Below, one piece after another: positions 41,001 to 53,298 of a DNA stretch of 64,000 nucleotides. The position numbers and the translations under genes are program-made. The notes under the pieces were generated by a model. It searched no databases. It saw only the letters and a list, made by a program, of their open reading frames with translations, and was not told the DNA's origin. How positions within the stretch are numbered: the first letter of the stretch is position 1; every line of letters starts with the position of its first letter. The stretch comes from Thunnus maccoyii. Its lineage: Eukaryota > Chordata > Actinopteri > Scombriformes > Scombridae. Where the stretch lies: positions 19,677,725 through 19,741,724 of the forward strand of contig NC_056553.1 in the NCBI RefSeq assembly GCF_910596095.1. Reading direction: 5' to 3'.

Positions 41001-43123
41001 GACAATCACATGCTGGCATCTCAGTGACTGCATTTGCATAATTGAGCCTGTGGTTACTGGACCTGTAAATTGTGTGCAGTTACATTAGCGGCACATTTCG
41101 GGTTGACAGCCACTGAGTTATGTTCTTTGTGTGTTGTTGTTTTTTTTAAGTACATTTAAGGTTTGAGGTTTTAGAGTTACTTCTACTCACAGTCTGTGCC
41201 ATTATATTTTATTAGAGGACACAGGTTATAAACCGGTTTCTTAATGACGAGCTGCAAGCGCAAAATGTCTAGTATGACAGCTATGCAACCTTGTTACATA
41301 GCAAAAACACGGGTGTTGATCACGTTTAATCTGATATTAAACAGACCAAAACCACATTGCACGTGATGATTTACTGCTTTGATCTGTGGCATGTTGGCAG
41401 GTCACCGAAAAGTCTCTCAAGCTTGAAAAGTGCCTGCTGCAAGTCTTGCTCTCTGTCCAGCCGGGTCAAGCACCTTTACTGACCTCTCCAGACAAACAAA
41501 AAAAGAAGCCTGGGATTCCTTTTTCCAGAGTTTGGGTGTCATGGCACAGGGCTAATGGGGAGGAAAAAGGGTTCCATCACCACCAGCACATGGCTGCTTC
41601 ACCTCATTTCGAGGAACCTTCCTTATCAGATCCAGGAATTAACAAATCTGGGTCTGATCCAAAAACAAACGCTCAACACACCAAGGAAAGAATGTCATAA
41701 CCAACTGCACAAATATACACATTCACACACATGCAGACAGCAGTACATCTCAGCCCTGTGTCTACACTTCCTTATGGTTTGGAAATAGTTCATTTCATCA
41801 TTGATGAAGGGAAACCTATTAATTATTGGCTTAGTGAGTGTTTTATTCTGTCTAAAAAGCTTGGGCATCAAAAGATCCAGCTGGAATGCTGCTGTTGTTT
41901 AACATGGCCACGGTGTATTTGTAAAGAAAACATGCACCAAAATGTCAAAAAGATGATTATCACAGTATTTTTAGGCAGACCTGAATACTTTGACCATTTA
42001 CTGCGAAATTCTCACCGCAATAACTTGTTTGACTTGGGAATTTTGTATTTTTTTACTTTACAGAACGAAGCACAGAGGGCAAGAACCAAAAAGACAGATA
42101 AGGCCGGTTGACCGACCGCACAGCCAAGGCCAGAGGTGGGACAAAACAGGTAGATAGGCCTGGGACTGTGTACATTGTGGTGAAAGCAACAGTGTGTACA
42201 CAAGAGTTGACTGGCAGCTACATTCCGTTATAAATCCCTTTGGCTGTGCTTACACTATTCACTTTTTTTTCCCCTCTACACTGCCAGACTTTAAAAGGAA
42301 GAGCACATCTTGTTTATGAGCCAAAATATAATAATCACAGTGCAGATGAGGCAGAGTTTAACCACACTGCGGTGTACATGTCATTACAAGAAACAGAAAC
42401 ACGATAACATCTCGTTGCTGTTAGGCGGAAGCATTCATACTTGTGTAACTTATTGAAAAACCCACATCCACAATGGGTTAATGTTGAGATAACAAATCAT
42501 TAACAGGTTACTTCCAAAGACACTTTTGAGAAAAAGCAGCAGATATTGCTCAAGTTAGTAGCATTGTGAATATAATATAATTGATAAGGAATTGTAATAA
42601 CTTCTATGTTTACATAGGTAGGTTAACAACTGAATTCTCATTATCAGTACCTCAAAAAAGTCTTTAGTTTAGTTAAAAGGGCATGTTACGCCACCCACTT
42701 ATTGTCCTCGGTTGAAAAAAAAAAAAACAGCTCAAGCTACAAATAAACAGTGTGAACACTGAAACTTTCCTCAATGACAGTGTTTCTCTCGTACAACGTA
42801 CCTTTGGAGTTGAAAACTTCTTTGAGTTGCAGAAGCACATCAGCAAACTTGCGTACGTCGCTGACCAGCTGCATAATGTAGTTTGGGTCTGAGGCGGGGA
42901 TATCAGGGCTGTCCGAGCTCACTGAGCCACTTTTGGAGGCCCTGCCCGACACCCAGGAGCCCACACCGGCAGGGCCTGCCGAACCCAAGCTGGAGCCGGA
43001 GAGTCGGGAGATACCTAGAGAGAGTTTGGTTCCACCTCCACTGCTGCTGCTGCCACCACCACCACCACCACCACCACCTCCTGATCCTCCACCAGTACTC
43101 TGCCGCAGCATGGCAGCAAGCAT
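10057..43123 (-). CDS. arhgap29: ARHGAP29 Rho GTPase-activating protein (PARG1), complete
   Basis: 22 coding exons: 43123-42802, 27346-27203, 24238-24142, 24016-23944, 23529-23469, 22983-22837, 21633-21569, 21460-21350, 21221-21141, 20982-20800, 20402-20265, 19982-19792, 17571-17402, 16563-16435, 14813-14715, 14506-14343, 13208-13020, 12709-12572, 12247-12012, 11821-11518, 11340-11232, 11054-10057. They give 4149 nt, 1382 residues (human is about 1261). An in-frame TAA lies 24 bases upstream of the ATG. Residues about 230-540 form the helical F-BAR-like/coiled-coil region. A C1 zinc domain has ligands H698, C709, C712, C723, C726, H731, C734 and C742. The RhoGAP domain spans about 785-985, with arginine finger R792 in GIYRVNG and N927 in NLGIIFGP. 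The C-terminus ends HFV, a PDZ-ligand-like end as in the human protein, which binds the phosphatase PTPN13. It inactivates Rho, mainly RhoA. All phases fit; I see no damage. Confidence 0.96.
10251..10335 (-). repeat. arhgap29: Acidic Glu/Asp tract encoded by a GAG/GAA triplet repeat
   Basis: Twenty-nine consecutive acidic residues (about 1291-1319) lie near the C-terminus, encoded by a nearly pure GAG/GAA repeat broken by three GAT codons. On the plus strand it looks like a CCT/TCC repeat and gives a spurious poly-Ser frame. The tract lies between the proline-rich segment (PPRTLQPPPGTF) and the conserved tail, and it partly explains why this protein is longer than the human one. Confidence 0.9.
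11337..11342 (-). promoter_or_regulatory. arhgap29: Tandem NAGNAG splice acceptor of arhgap29 exon 21
   Basis: The minus strand reads TTACAGCAGAGC. Splicing at the first AG puts exon start at 11340, at the second AG at 11337. Both keep phase 0, so the choice adds or removes a single glutamine before SSKVYKRH. Confidence 0.6.
18652..18693 (+). repeat. GT dinucleotide microsatellite
   Basis: About 20 GT units with one GC interruption lie in arhgap29 intron 12. Confidence 0.95.
26146..26157 (-). promoter_or_regulatory. Candidate CTCF site in arhgap29 intron 2
   Basis: The minus strand reads CCACTAGGTGGC, a full match to the CTCF core CCASYAGRKGGC, and flanking bases extend the similarity. The surrounding sequence is non-coding. 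Binding is inferred from the motif only. Confidence 0.4.
28983..29012 (+). repeat. AC dinucleotide microsatellite
   Basis: Fifteen AC units lie in arhgap29 intron 1. A looser AC-rich patch follows at about 29220-29245. Confidence 0.95.
32401..32465. repeat. Nested palindromes (hairpin/cruciform-capable)
   Basis: Two adjoining inverted repeats. The first pairs CCTGTAAC (32401-32408) with GTTACAGG (32415-32422) around six bases. The second has 21-base arms, 32423-32443 and 32445-32465, perfectly complementary around a single T. The left arm starts TGTGTTATGGCAGGTTACAG. The motif GTTACAGG thus occurs four times in alternating orientation within 55 bases. Confidence 0.9.
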
Positions 43124-43222
43124 GCTTTCTCGGTCCAGTGGCCCTTAGGCCTGGTGCCTGTAGTCCTTTGGTTCAGCTCCGTTCTCAGACCCAACACTGC
43201 ACCGCAACAGAGATGAAGGATA
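42802..43222 (-). other. arhgap29: arhgap29 first coding exon with 5' UTR part
   Basis: An acceptor (TTCTTCTTCTCTGCAG) ends at 43223, so the exon probably runs 43222-42802 with about 100 bases of 5' UTR before the ATG at 43123. The coding part has a glycine-rich start (residues 11-31, including ten glycines in a row and a four-serine break) and then SDSPDIPASDPNYIMQLVSD. That segment aligns with the SIFDPDYIKELVND stretch of human ARHGAP29. The glycine tract is encoded by a GGT/GGC triplet repeat at about 43032-43090. Confidence 0.8.
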
Positions 43223-44368
43223 CTGCAGAGAAGAAGAAAGACTCATAACACTGAAGGCAATTACACAACATGCCTGACTGTTTCACAGCTATGACACATC
43301 CTAAGGTGGGGTATAGCAGGACATACACTCTAGCAACAAGTACATGAGATTCTGTATTTCCTTTGAAATTAACATTAAAGCATCTGCAGGGAGTTTGAAT
43401 GGCTTTATCAGCTGAAAATGTGTGTAGCTGGACAGCTCCTCTATAGCGCTGCTGTTCTGAACAATGTGTGTGGTGATCTCATCAGGCTGTAGTGCTGATT
43501 CAGTCTCAGTATCCTCTTGATCTTAATACAGTCATAACAAAAATTACAACCCAAAACATAACCTGAGATGTAACTGTGATATACTATAGAGTGCTGACCT
43601 GAAACAGCTACACCACAGTATGTATGTTCAGCTGTGAATTACATGCAACTCCTGGCATGAAACAAGACATGAAACTTTGTTTATTAGTATTACTGGTTTA
43701 TTAGTAGCTACACTTGAAGTTTGTGATAACAGATTTCACACTTTAATAAATAAATGTTCCTTTCTCTATAACTTCTTTGGCCATGTTTGGTGTTACTACT
43801 GATGTAAACTTATATTTTCCGCAGTCTCATATTTGAAATTTAATAACTGTCTATAGGTAATTAAAGAACACGACACTTCCCATCAAAAGCCAATATTAGG
43901 ACGATTTCTTGCTTATCGCTATACAATATACGACGAGTTCAACCTTTATGAGGACCATGAGACCATTAAGGTTGACTGGTAAATTCGGTATCAATAAAAC
44001 CTACAAAGTTACACATTTTTTTCATAAAACTGACTGACTTTTTGTGACTAGTTGTCACTTCAAGATAGCGGTAACCACTCGGTCCGAAGAAGACGAAGGA
44101 AACTTTTTGAACATCAGACCGGCTTCGTGTATTCAATGTATTCAACTGTTGTGTTTAAATAAAAACTTTCTTTCTAGGCGTCAGTCAGCAAACAGGGAAA
44201 CGTTTTACACTAAATATGAGCGGAGTTCGTGTGAAATTCATGATAAACAGAGACCGTCTCCAGACACTTCTCTATCACTGTCCTCAACATGCTGGAAAAC
44301 ATGATTTATTCACAGTCATTTGATTGTTGCTACTCAAAGGTTACAAGTTATCAGACAAACATACACAC

Positions 44369-44545
44369 CTGCCGCGGACTCCTGAAACATTGCAGCCGAA
44401 GAAAATCCTGATACGGAAAAACGACCGATGACCAGTCTTAAGAGAGACAAATTAATCCACAAACACTGCAGTGTCCTTATCTCTCTGAATCCCAAAACCC
44501 CTCTCTAACTGCGGCGAAGCTCCGCTGTGTTGAACCGCCTCCTCT
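44369..44545 (-). promoter_or_regulatory. arhgap29: Probable non-coding first exon and core promoter of arhgap29
   Basis: A strong donor (CCGCGGCAG then GTGTGT) sits at 44369/44368 on the minus strand, downstream of a CpG-containing, G-rich stretch (GAGGAGGCGG near 44530). A CCAAT box (CACCAATC, minus) lies at about 44573-44580. Spliced to the acceptor at 43223 it would give a normal 5' leader. The exact transcription start is a guess. Confidence 0.5.
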
Positions 44546-44576
44546 CTCCATGTGATGTTGGCTGTAACTTGTGATT

Positions 44577-44634
<58 letters not shown>

Positions 44635-44640
44635 CGCGTG
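44577..44640 (+). repeat. Long TG microsatellite at the arhgap29 promoter
   Basis: About 27 TG units followed by CGTGCGCGTG lie directly against the CCAAT box of the presumed arhgap29 promoter. Alternating purine-pyrimidine of this length can adopt Z-DNA. Confidence 0.95.
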
Positions 44641-44842
44641 TTTTTGTTACCTCATTGGGACCTTCTCCTGTATAAATACTGACCTTGTCGGGACCACTCC
44701 TCACGGGGACCAAAGACCTGTCCTAATGAGGCAAAACGTCATGTTTGAGGTCCTGGGTAATGTTAGGTTTAGGGTTTGGGTTAGGCTGTTCACAATGAAT
44801 GGAGGTCAATGCAATGTCCTAACAAGGATAGCTACGCAAACG

Positions 44843-44879
<37 letters not shown>

Positions 44880-45110
44880 TGGGGGGTTATGACTTAAGTC
44901 ACTTTCAGGGACGCACGCAAGACTTAAGACCTGTTGATTGGGGACGGCTTGTGCAATTGGGAACAAAAGCAATGTCTCCGATTGGTAAAAGACTGACTTT
45001 TGAGTCAGTGGTTAGGTAAGGTTAGGTTTAGGCAAGTAGTGGCTATGGTTAGGGTAACTATCCAAGAAAGTCTGTGTAAATACCCCAAAAGTGATTTAAG
45101 TAAACCTGTG
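44641..45110 (+). repeat. Interspersed fish repeat with telomere-like motifs and a second TG array
   Basis: The segment holds GGACCTTCTCCTGTATAAAT, TTAGGTTTAGGGTTTGGGTT at about 44765, a TG array at 44846-44879, and another GGTTAGGTTTAGGC stretch near 45017. These phrases recur widely between teleost genes; I recognise the style but cannot name the family. The TTAGG runs are degenerate and are not a true telomeric array. Confidence 0.5.
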
Positions 45111-45702
45111 TGTGTCTGTGTATTGGTGATTTTGTGAGTCCTCCTTTAACAACAAGGTGTCTGAGTTTGAACCTGCAGTAAAGCCTTTCAACATAAATCC
45201 CTAAGACAGGAATTGACAATATGTTGTCTGTAACAAATCAAGATTAATTGTAACTTTTAAAGGCTATTTAACTAAATTCATGCACAAAACATTATAGGAA
45301 TTTGAATTTGTAAAACAAATAAACAAAAAAGAGAATACAATGCTAATATTCTCATATTGTGTCCTATGTTATTTTATATATCCTAAAATAACATTGTTGA
45401 CTTAAAAACTATTTGAAACAGGGTTCTCCATGCATCTTCCAGCAAAATGCAGCTGAATCAAGGGCTTCTCAGTTCAAGAACAGCAGACTATGAGATTCTT
45501 AAAAAACATGTCAGTCTTAAATGTGTACATTTGAATCCATAATCCTAGTTTTAAAGTAAAATCTGTCATAAATTACCTGAATAAAAAGCCCAGAAGATTT
45601 TCAGCGTATGTTAAAATAAAACTTCTATTCTTAACATAAATCTCTTCACTTCTGATATTATTCTGATGGGCTTGACTTTATTTGATCAGCCTGGAATCTG
45701 TG

Positions 45703-45738
45703 ACATATCTTGGATATGTCACATATCTTGGATATGTC
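45703..45738. repeat. Two tandem copies of an 18-base palindromic unit
   Basis: ACATATCTTGGATATGTC occurs twice head to tail. Each copy is itself an inverted repeat: ACATATC, loop TTG, GATATGT. Confidence 0.9.
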
Positions 45739-46785
45739 ACTGTTAAAAGATAACAGATTGATTAAAGTTCAATAACTGGGCATTAAGTAGCCTGATTAGA
45801 ACTTTACTGTGACCAAAAAGCACATAGACACATTGAACTATTCTGTTACAGAGGCAGCAGACAGTTTATTGCGTTTGCCTGGGTTGTAAATCCCTGCAGT
45901 TTATATAGAGAGGCCTACATGAATAGCAAGTCTGTTTTGTAGCCACATTCAGTTTGCACTGCTCTGCAACCTGCATATCTTTTTCTTGGAGCAGGAAACT
46001 TTTGGTCATGGGTACATTCTCCTGAGAAAAACACACCACTCTCAATATTTTGTTTTGTCTATCTGGGAGCGACGTTTGACCAGACACAGTCACCTACTCA
46101 TGCTAAATGATTTATGATGTCATCGAGGGAGTCAATATCCACATAATAAGTACGTTTCAAAATGTAACATAGAGAAATAGTGTGAAATTGTTTTATAATA
46201 AATTCAAAATGCTCCTTATTTTTCAAAGTAGGCCTAGTTGTTATCTGCTTAGATCTATGAAAGGAAAACGTCTCAGTTCCAACAGGAAAGGAAATGGACT
46301 ATATGAGGGTACCTTTCACATACATCTGTGTCTTTAATAATTGCTTTGCCCTCATAGGATTTTCCACAGCGACAAGTGATCAGAAACTATATCCTAATGT
46401 AAACAAGGGTAGCTTCACCACAAAAAATCAAAACACCAGACTGGAAGGAATCATTCTCAAATCTCTCAAATTGATTGAGAAGAATTTTACTATATCACGC
46501 CTGTTTGTCAAGTATGCCTATATTTTCAATTATGATCTCTTTAAAACACAAAAAAACATTGATCTATAACTACTACTACTACTATTACTACTACTTTTCT
46601 GTGTGAATATACTTGAATTTTAACACTGTAAAAAGGTTTTGGGTGTTGAGGCTTTTCAATTAGTTGTACTGAAAATAGATTCAGCACAGGTAACACAGTG
46701 CACATGGCTGACATCTGCTGGTGAAATGAATGTTGTGCAGTCTAATGAGGCAGATGCTGCATCTGTGAATCTCAATATCATACAA

Positions 46786-47020
46786 TAAATAAGGCATGTC
46801 CATAATGATTTTTGATGAAATGAGAATTTTTAAGAAACATTTTTATCTATGGTATAGAGGTGACAGATGGTTTTTAATTTGGCCATAATGGAGGGTCTAG
46901 AGGGAAGATAGAGGATGTTGTGTTGCTGTAGAGATTATAAAGCCCACTAAGGAAAATTTGTGATTTGTGATGTTGGTCTTTACAAATAAAAACTGACTTC
47001 ACTTGACTTCCTGTGGTCAA
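46786..47020 (+). repeat. Retrotransposon 3' tail
   Basis: The stretch AGATTATAAAGCCCACTAAG, then GTGATTTGTGATGTTGGTCT and ACAAATAAAAACTGACTTCA, matches the general form of a very common fish LINE/SINE 3' end. No coding remnant is visible. It lies in the spacer between arhgap29 and the HIPK-like kinase. Confidence 0.5.
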
Positions 47021-47527
47021 AATAAAATCACAATATATAGTCTGCTGAGTTTTGTCAAAAACACATATTTATTGCACCTGTCTCCAGTTTACTCTGCTTG
47101 TTGCACTGTTGACTGACCCAAGAAACTGCATTTTGTGTCTTTATCGTAAATCACTCAAAAACAATACTTAGGAAATCATTCCAACACTCTAAATTGACAG
47201 AATTAGGATGAATAAATACTTTACAAAACATGACATTCATTTTTGCAGGTAATGTGCAAGACGACATCCAGTAAAATCTGAGCGTGAAGATGAAATACTG
47301 CATGGAGGTTTAGATCTCTGCATTACGTGAGAGTTACAGACTGCATAACGTTCAGGATCTTCTCTGGCTTTTTGATTTTATGTCAGGATACATTTACTGT
47401 AAATTATATATGGTATATATTCAAGTTAGTTACTTAATGGCTGTCTTATGTGAACATATATTTATAAGACTTTGAACTAAAGAAAGAAAATAATCGATGC
47501 ACGAAGTTAAATTGAAATATTTATTAA

Positions 47528-50093
<2,566 letters not shown>

Positions 50094-50714
50094 CCTCTGA
50101 GCTAATTGAAAATTGTTGTTGAAATGTTGTACAAAAGATTATGTTGAAAATGTTTCTCTCCTTGATGCTTCACTTTCTGTCAGTTTGGTGAAATGGTTTC
50201 CACATTCAAGATTCTTTACATACACAGTTTTCTATAAACTGTGACATCAGTGAGTTCTGTTCCAGCCATTCTAATCTAACGCTCCATTCAGTGAACAAAA
50301 TTATCAACCAAATACAGTGTCAGGGGTATAAAAGTGAATAAAATGATGACAATTACAATTATATGAACACTTCCCTTCATTTAACAGGGGCAGACACATC
50401 AGGATATATTTGGAGGATTAAAATAACACAAGTAAAAACATGAGATCAGTGTTTGACTGTCCAAGTCTGATGAATAAATAATAAACAAATCAATATCAAG
50501 CTTATGTTGATCTACTCCTTTTTTATGTTGGTGACTGTAAAGACAGTGTGAAAGTGAATATTTGTTTTTATTCACTCATTTGTTTCAAGTAAGTGTTTGC
50601 AGTTCACCATGTTTATTGTATTTCTTGGATAGTTGAAAACCTTTTGCTTTTCAGACTGAAGTCTTCTCTTGTTTCATTGCAAAATAACAGAGTGTATACT
50701 ATACGTTAGCCCTG

Positions 50715-50785
50715 TGTTTGACAGGCAACCTGTCCAGGGTGTACCCCACTTCCCGCCCAATGTCAGCTGGGATTGGCTCCAGTTC
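50715..50785 (+). repeat. Common fish interspersed repeat fragment
   Basis: AACCTGTCCAGGGTGTACCC followed by GCCCAATGTCAGCTGGGATT is a phrase found over and over in teleost intergenic DNA. The class is not certain; no inverted ends or coding remnants are visible. Confidence 0.5.
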
Positions 50786-51304
50786 CAAAATTGGAAATGA
50801 ATTATTAACACCAGATGAGTGACTTCTGTTGTCTACAAAAAAGTCAAGAATTCTAGTATAAATTTTCTTTTTGAGTTTTTAGGTTTCATTTTGAATGTCT
50901 CCACTCTCCACTGAAAGTGTTGACGCACCTTCTTTGCAGGGTATATAATAATAATAAATGATAATGTTTATACCACTCTATGTTGTACTTCTAATACATG
51001 CTATTGATACTGTGCATTAATAACATATTAACTCAAAGTATGCTTTCTTATTAAAATATGACACTAATCCACATTAAATGTGCTATTATTATTAAATCAA
51101 ATAATCCGATTTTTTTAACAGCTAACATTAAAACATTCAATTCTACAACTTAATAGACAGATTGTAGTTACATGCTGTGAACACTGGATGGCAGTGTATC
51201 CTCATGATTAAATGCTCTCATCTCAGAGCAACTCTGACAAGCGTTATGACTTTGAATGTATTGTAAGAAGTTTAATTAATTATTGTATTATTATGTTTTA
51301 TGAT

Positions 51305-51400
51305 GTGACGACGCTGTGGTTAAGGTCAGGTTAGGTTTAGGCACAAAAAACACTTGGTTAGGATTAGGGAAAGATCATGGTTTGGGTTAAAATGATCAAT
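51305..51400 (+). repeat. Common fish interspersed repeat fragment (GGTTAGGTTTAGG type)
   Basis: GTCAGGTTAGGTTTAGGCAC, CACTTGGTTAGGATTAGG and AAAGATCATGGTTTGGGTT are characteristic of a widespread percomorph repeat. It resembles the stretch near 45017. The telomere-like look is superficial. Confidence 0.5.
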
Positions 51401-51486
51401 TTCGCAAGAGCTTCACAAATCTAGGGTTACCATCTAGACACGACCCTTCATCATCAGGGCATTTATTTAACACTGAGTCTTCTGGT

Positions 51487-52950
51487 ATGAAAGATAAATG
51501 TCTTGCAGGATTGGAGTGGGGAGATGATATTGCATCTCTGAAATATATTTATGTAGCATTAATAAGATCAAGATTAGACTATGGAAGTATCGTATATGGA
51601 TCAGCAGCAAAATCTGTGCTTGTAGACCTTGATATTATACAAGCTTGGGCTCTAAGATTGTGTTTAGCAGTTAGAACTTCCCCAGTGTGTGCATTCCCAG
51701 CTGAAACTGGTGATATTCCTGGTGGCCAATTACTGGCTCAATCTAAGGGGGCATGGAGATGATGGAGCCATCCATCCAACAAAAAGGTTGCTGCAGACAT
51801 GCTGGGAGATGGAGAGGACACAAAAAACAAGTTTTGGCTTGACAGGAGATCAAATGGCAAAAGATATGGGAGTCTATGATAAAGAATTTGGCCTGTTAGA
51901 CCTGTCTGGGAATTGGAAAATCCATATGTAGATCTGGAATTACTTAAGATTAAGAATAGTGAAAAGACTGCTGATTTAATTAGTGAATATTATGGTTATA
52001 GGGACTGAAAGTATAAATATAGTGTTCAGATTTTGACAGATGGATCAAAGGATCCGCAAACAGATGCAACAGGGTGTGCAGCTGCTGTGCCTAGTTGCCA
52101 AGTAGAAATTAGCAAGAGAACCTCTGCTTGTCTGAACGTGCATACTGTTGAATTGTTTGCCATCCTGATGGCATTAGAATAGATTGAACAGGTTAGTAGC
52201 AGCAAAATATTAATATGTAGTGATTCTGTGTCAGCTCTCGCAAGCATTGAGACAGGTACAACCAGAGGTCATCAAGATCTGCTTTATGACATCTTGTTTA
52301 TCAACTCAAGAATAGTTAGGCAAGGGGAAAATGTCACATTCATGTGTGTCCCAGCACCTTCAGGTATCCTGGAAAATGAGAGAGCAGACAAACTGGCAAA
52401 AGAAGCAGTCAGAAAAGGAATTATTGGAATCAATATTAAATGATCAAAATCAGACAGAAAGGGCATGGTGTGGAGAAAGGTAAATAAACAGTGGCAACAG
52501 CACCGGGATAATGCAGAAAATTCAAAACAGAGTATGTATGTTAAGAAGTAAGGTAACAAAATGGAAAGAGAAAGTATTAATGAGCAGACTGAGAACTGGA
52601 CACACCAACCTTAACAGTAAACTTTTCATCACAGGAAAACATCCAACGGGTCTTTGCGATCAATGCCATGAGGCTGAGACAGTTGAGCATATCCTTAGAA
52701 CAGGAAATTTAGAAGAAGAAATGATAACAGAATAATAGGGTGGGTACAAGACAAGATTAAAAGTATATTAGAATGTGGAGACAGTGTTAAAGGGAGGAAA
52801 TTATTATCTATTCCTAAAAAAAATTAGGACTACTGGACTGGAAAGGCGGCTTAAAAATGAATGAACACTGAGGGAGAATGAAACCTGAGGGTGGCAGTAC
52901 TGCAACATCATGGATGCAGCTGTAAAAATCCACAGAAGAAGAAATAATAG
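51487..52950 (+). pseudogene. Dead non-LTR retrotransposon fragment with RNase H domain
   Basis: The plus strand encodes the end of a reverse transcriptase (LIRSRLDYGSIVYGSA, about 51560-51610), then an RNase H domain with TDGS (Asp codon 52039), VELFAILMALE and CSDSVSAL, then a Cys/His tail (LCDQCHEAETVEHIL, about 52646-52690). The reading frame is broken: a TAG at 52180-52182 within RNase H, a stop at about 51760, and a frame change before the Cys/His part. The 3' end, ATCCACAGAAGAAGAAAT near 52940, resembles the tail of such LINEs. RNase H after reverse transcriptase suggests an I-like clade. The 5' part is missing; it cannot move. Confidence 0.8.
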
Positions 52951-52954
52951 GGGA

Positions 52955-53131
52955 ACGCGATATTTTTTTTCCTAGGATGGCAAAATCATTACCCGCCCTA
53001 CTATGCCTCTGATTGGCTTACCCTGATGTTTTCACCGTGAACCTAACCAATCCAACCAACGAAGGTAACGAGTACTCAGAGGCAAAGTAGGCGGGCCATG
53101 ACTTTGCTATCCTAGGAAAAAAAATTGGCGT
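52955..53131. mobile_element. MITE with about 48-base inverted repeats upstream of prkdc
   Basis: The left arm (52963-53010, TTTCCTAGGATGGCAAAATC and on) and the right arm (53076-53123, ending GCTATCCTAGGAAAAAAAA) are inverted copies with about 85% identity. The ends may extend to ACGC at 52955 and GCGT at 53131. The loop contains CCAATCCAACC and ATTGGC boxes. There is no coding capacity. It ends about 170 bases before the prkdc start codon. Confidence 0.75.
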
Positions 53132-53298
53132 GGGGGATGACTTGAGGGGTTTGGTGGATTGTGATTGAATGACTGAACCCTGCAGGATTTGCAGTCCGTT
53201 GATGAATTAGTTCAGAGAACAGTTTCTCTCGCTGTGTACTTTTTATTAAGTAATGCTGCTTGTGATGCTAATGCTAGTTTAGGTTGTGAGATGCAGGT
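53132..53298 (+). promoter_or_regulatory. prkdc: prkdc proximal promoter / 5' UTR
   Basis: Between the MITE and the ATG there is no TATA box. A short upstream open frame (ATG at 53265, stop at 53280-53282) and a second out-of-frame ATG at 53291 precede the prkdc ATG. An in-frame TGA lies 12 bases upstream of the ATG, so the protein cannot start earlier in this exon. Whether the upstream ATGs are in the mRNA depends on the unknown transcription start. Confidence 0.45.

Larger units (their letters stand above)
27347..42801 (-). other. arhgap29: arhgap29 intron 1, about 15.5 kb, no gene recognised
   Basis: This intron separates the glycine-rich first coding exon from exon 2 and makes up nearly half of the gene. 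I scanned both strands. The longest open frame (37203-37697, minus) has no recognisable domain, and no exon-like conserved peptide stands out. Visible content is simple repeats (AC at 28983-29012, an A run at 40451-40466, ATCT-like repeats near 40785) and the palindrome at 32401-32465. Much of 30.6-36 kb is mixed-composition unique-looking DNA without obvious repeats, as would be expected of regulatory DNA. Confidence 0.8.
44546..47527. other. Spacer between arhgap29 and the HIPK-like kinase
   Basis: About 3 kb with no convincing gene. It contains the TG arrays and interspersed repeat near the promoter, the tandem palindromes at 45703, a CTA-type simple repeat at 46570-46595, and the retrotransposon tail. 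Short open frames at 45866-46093 (minus) and 46294-46569 (plus) show no domain and are left uncalled. Confidence 0.7.
50094..53298. other. Spacer between the HIPK-like kinase and prkdc
   Basis: A 3.2 kb divergent intergenic region; the kinase is transcribed leftwards and prkdc rightwards. It holds two interspersed fish repeats (about 50715 and 51305), a degenerate RNase-H LINE fragment (51487-52950) and a MITE (52955-53131). The 50.1-50.7 and 50.8-51.3 kb stretches are AT-rich with nothing recognisable. Confidence 0.8.

Noticed and set aside
44760..44795. Possible interstitial telomere repeat
   Set aside because: Only a few degenerate TTAGGTTTAGGGTTTGGG units; part of a common dispersed repeat seen again near 45017 and 51320.
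44552..45019. 155-codon open frame rich in Cys-Val
   Set aside because: It is a translation of TG microsatellites and flanking interspersed repeat.
45866..46569. Open frames at 45866-46093 (minus) and 46294-46569 (plus) as small genes
   Set aside because: No domain, no good splice context, and AT-rich composition like the surrounding spacer.
51487..51762. Possible active reverse transcriptase gene
   Set aside because: 5' truncated, with in-frame stops and a frameshift further on; only a relic.
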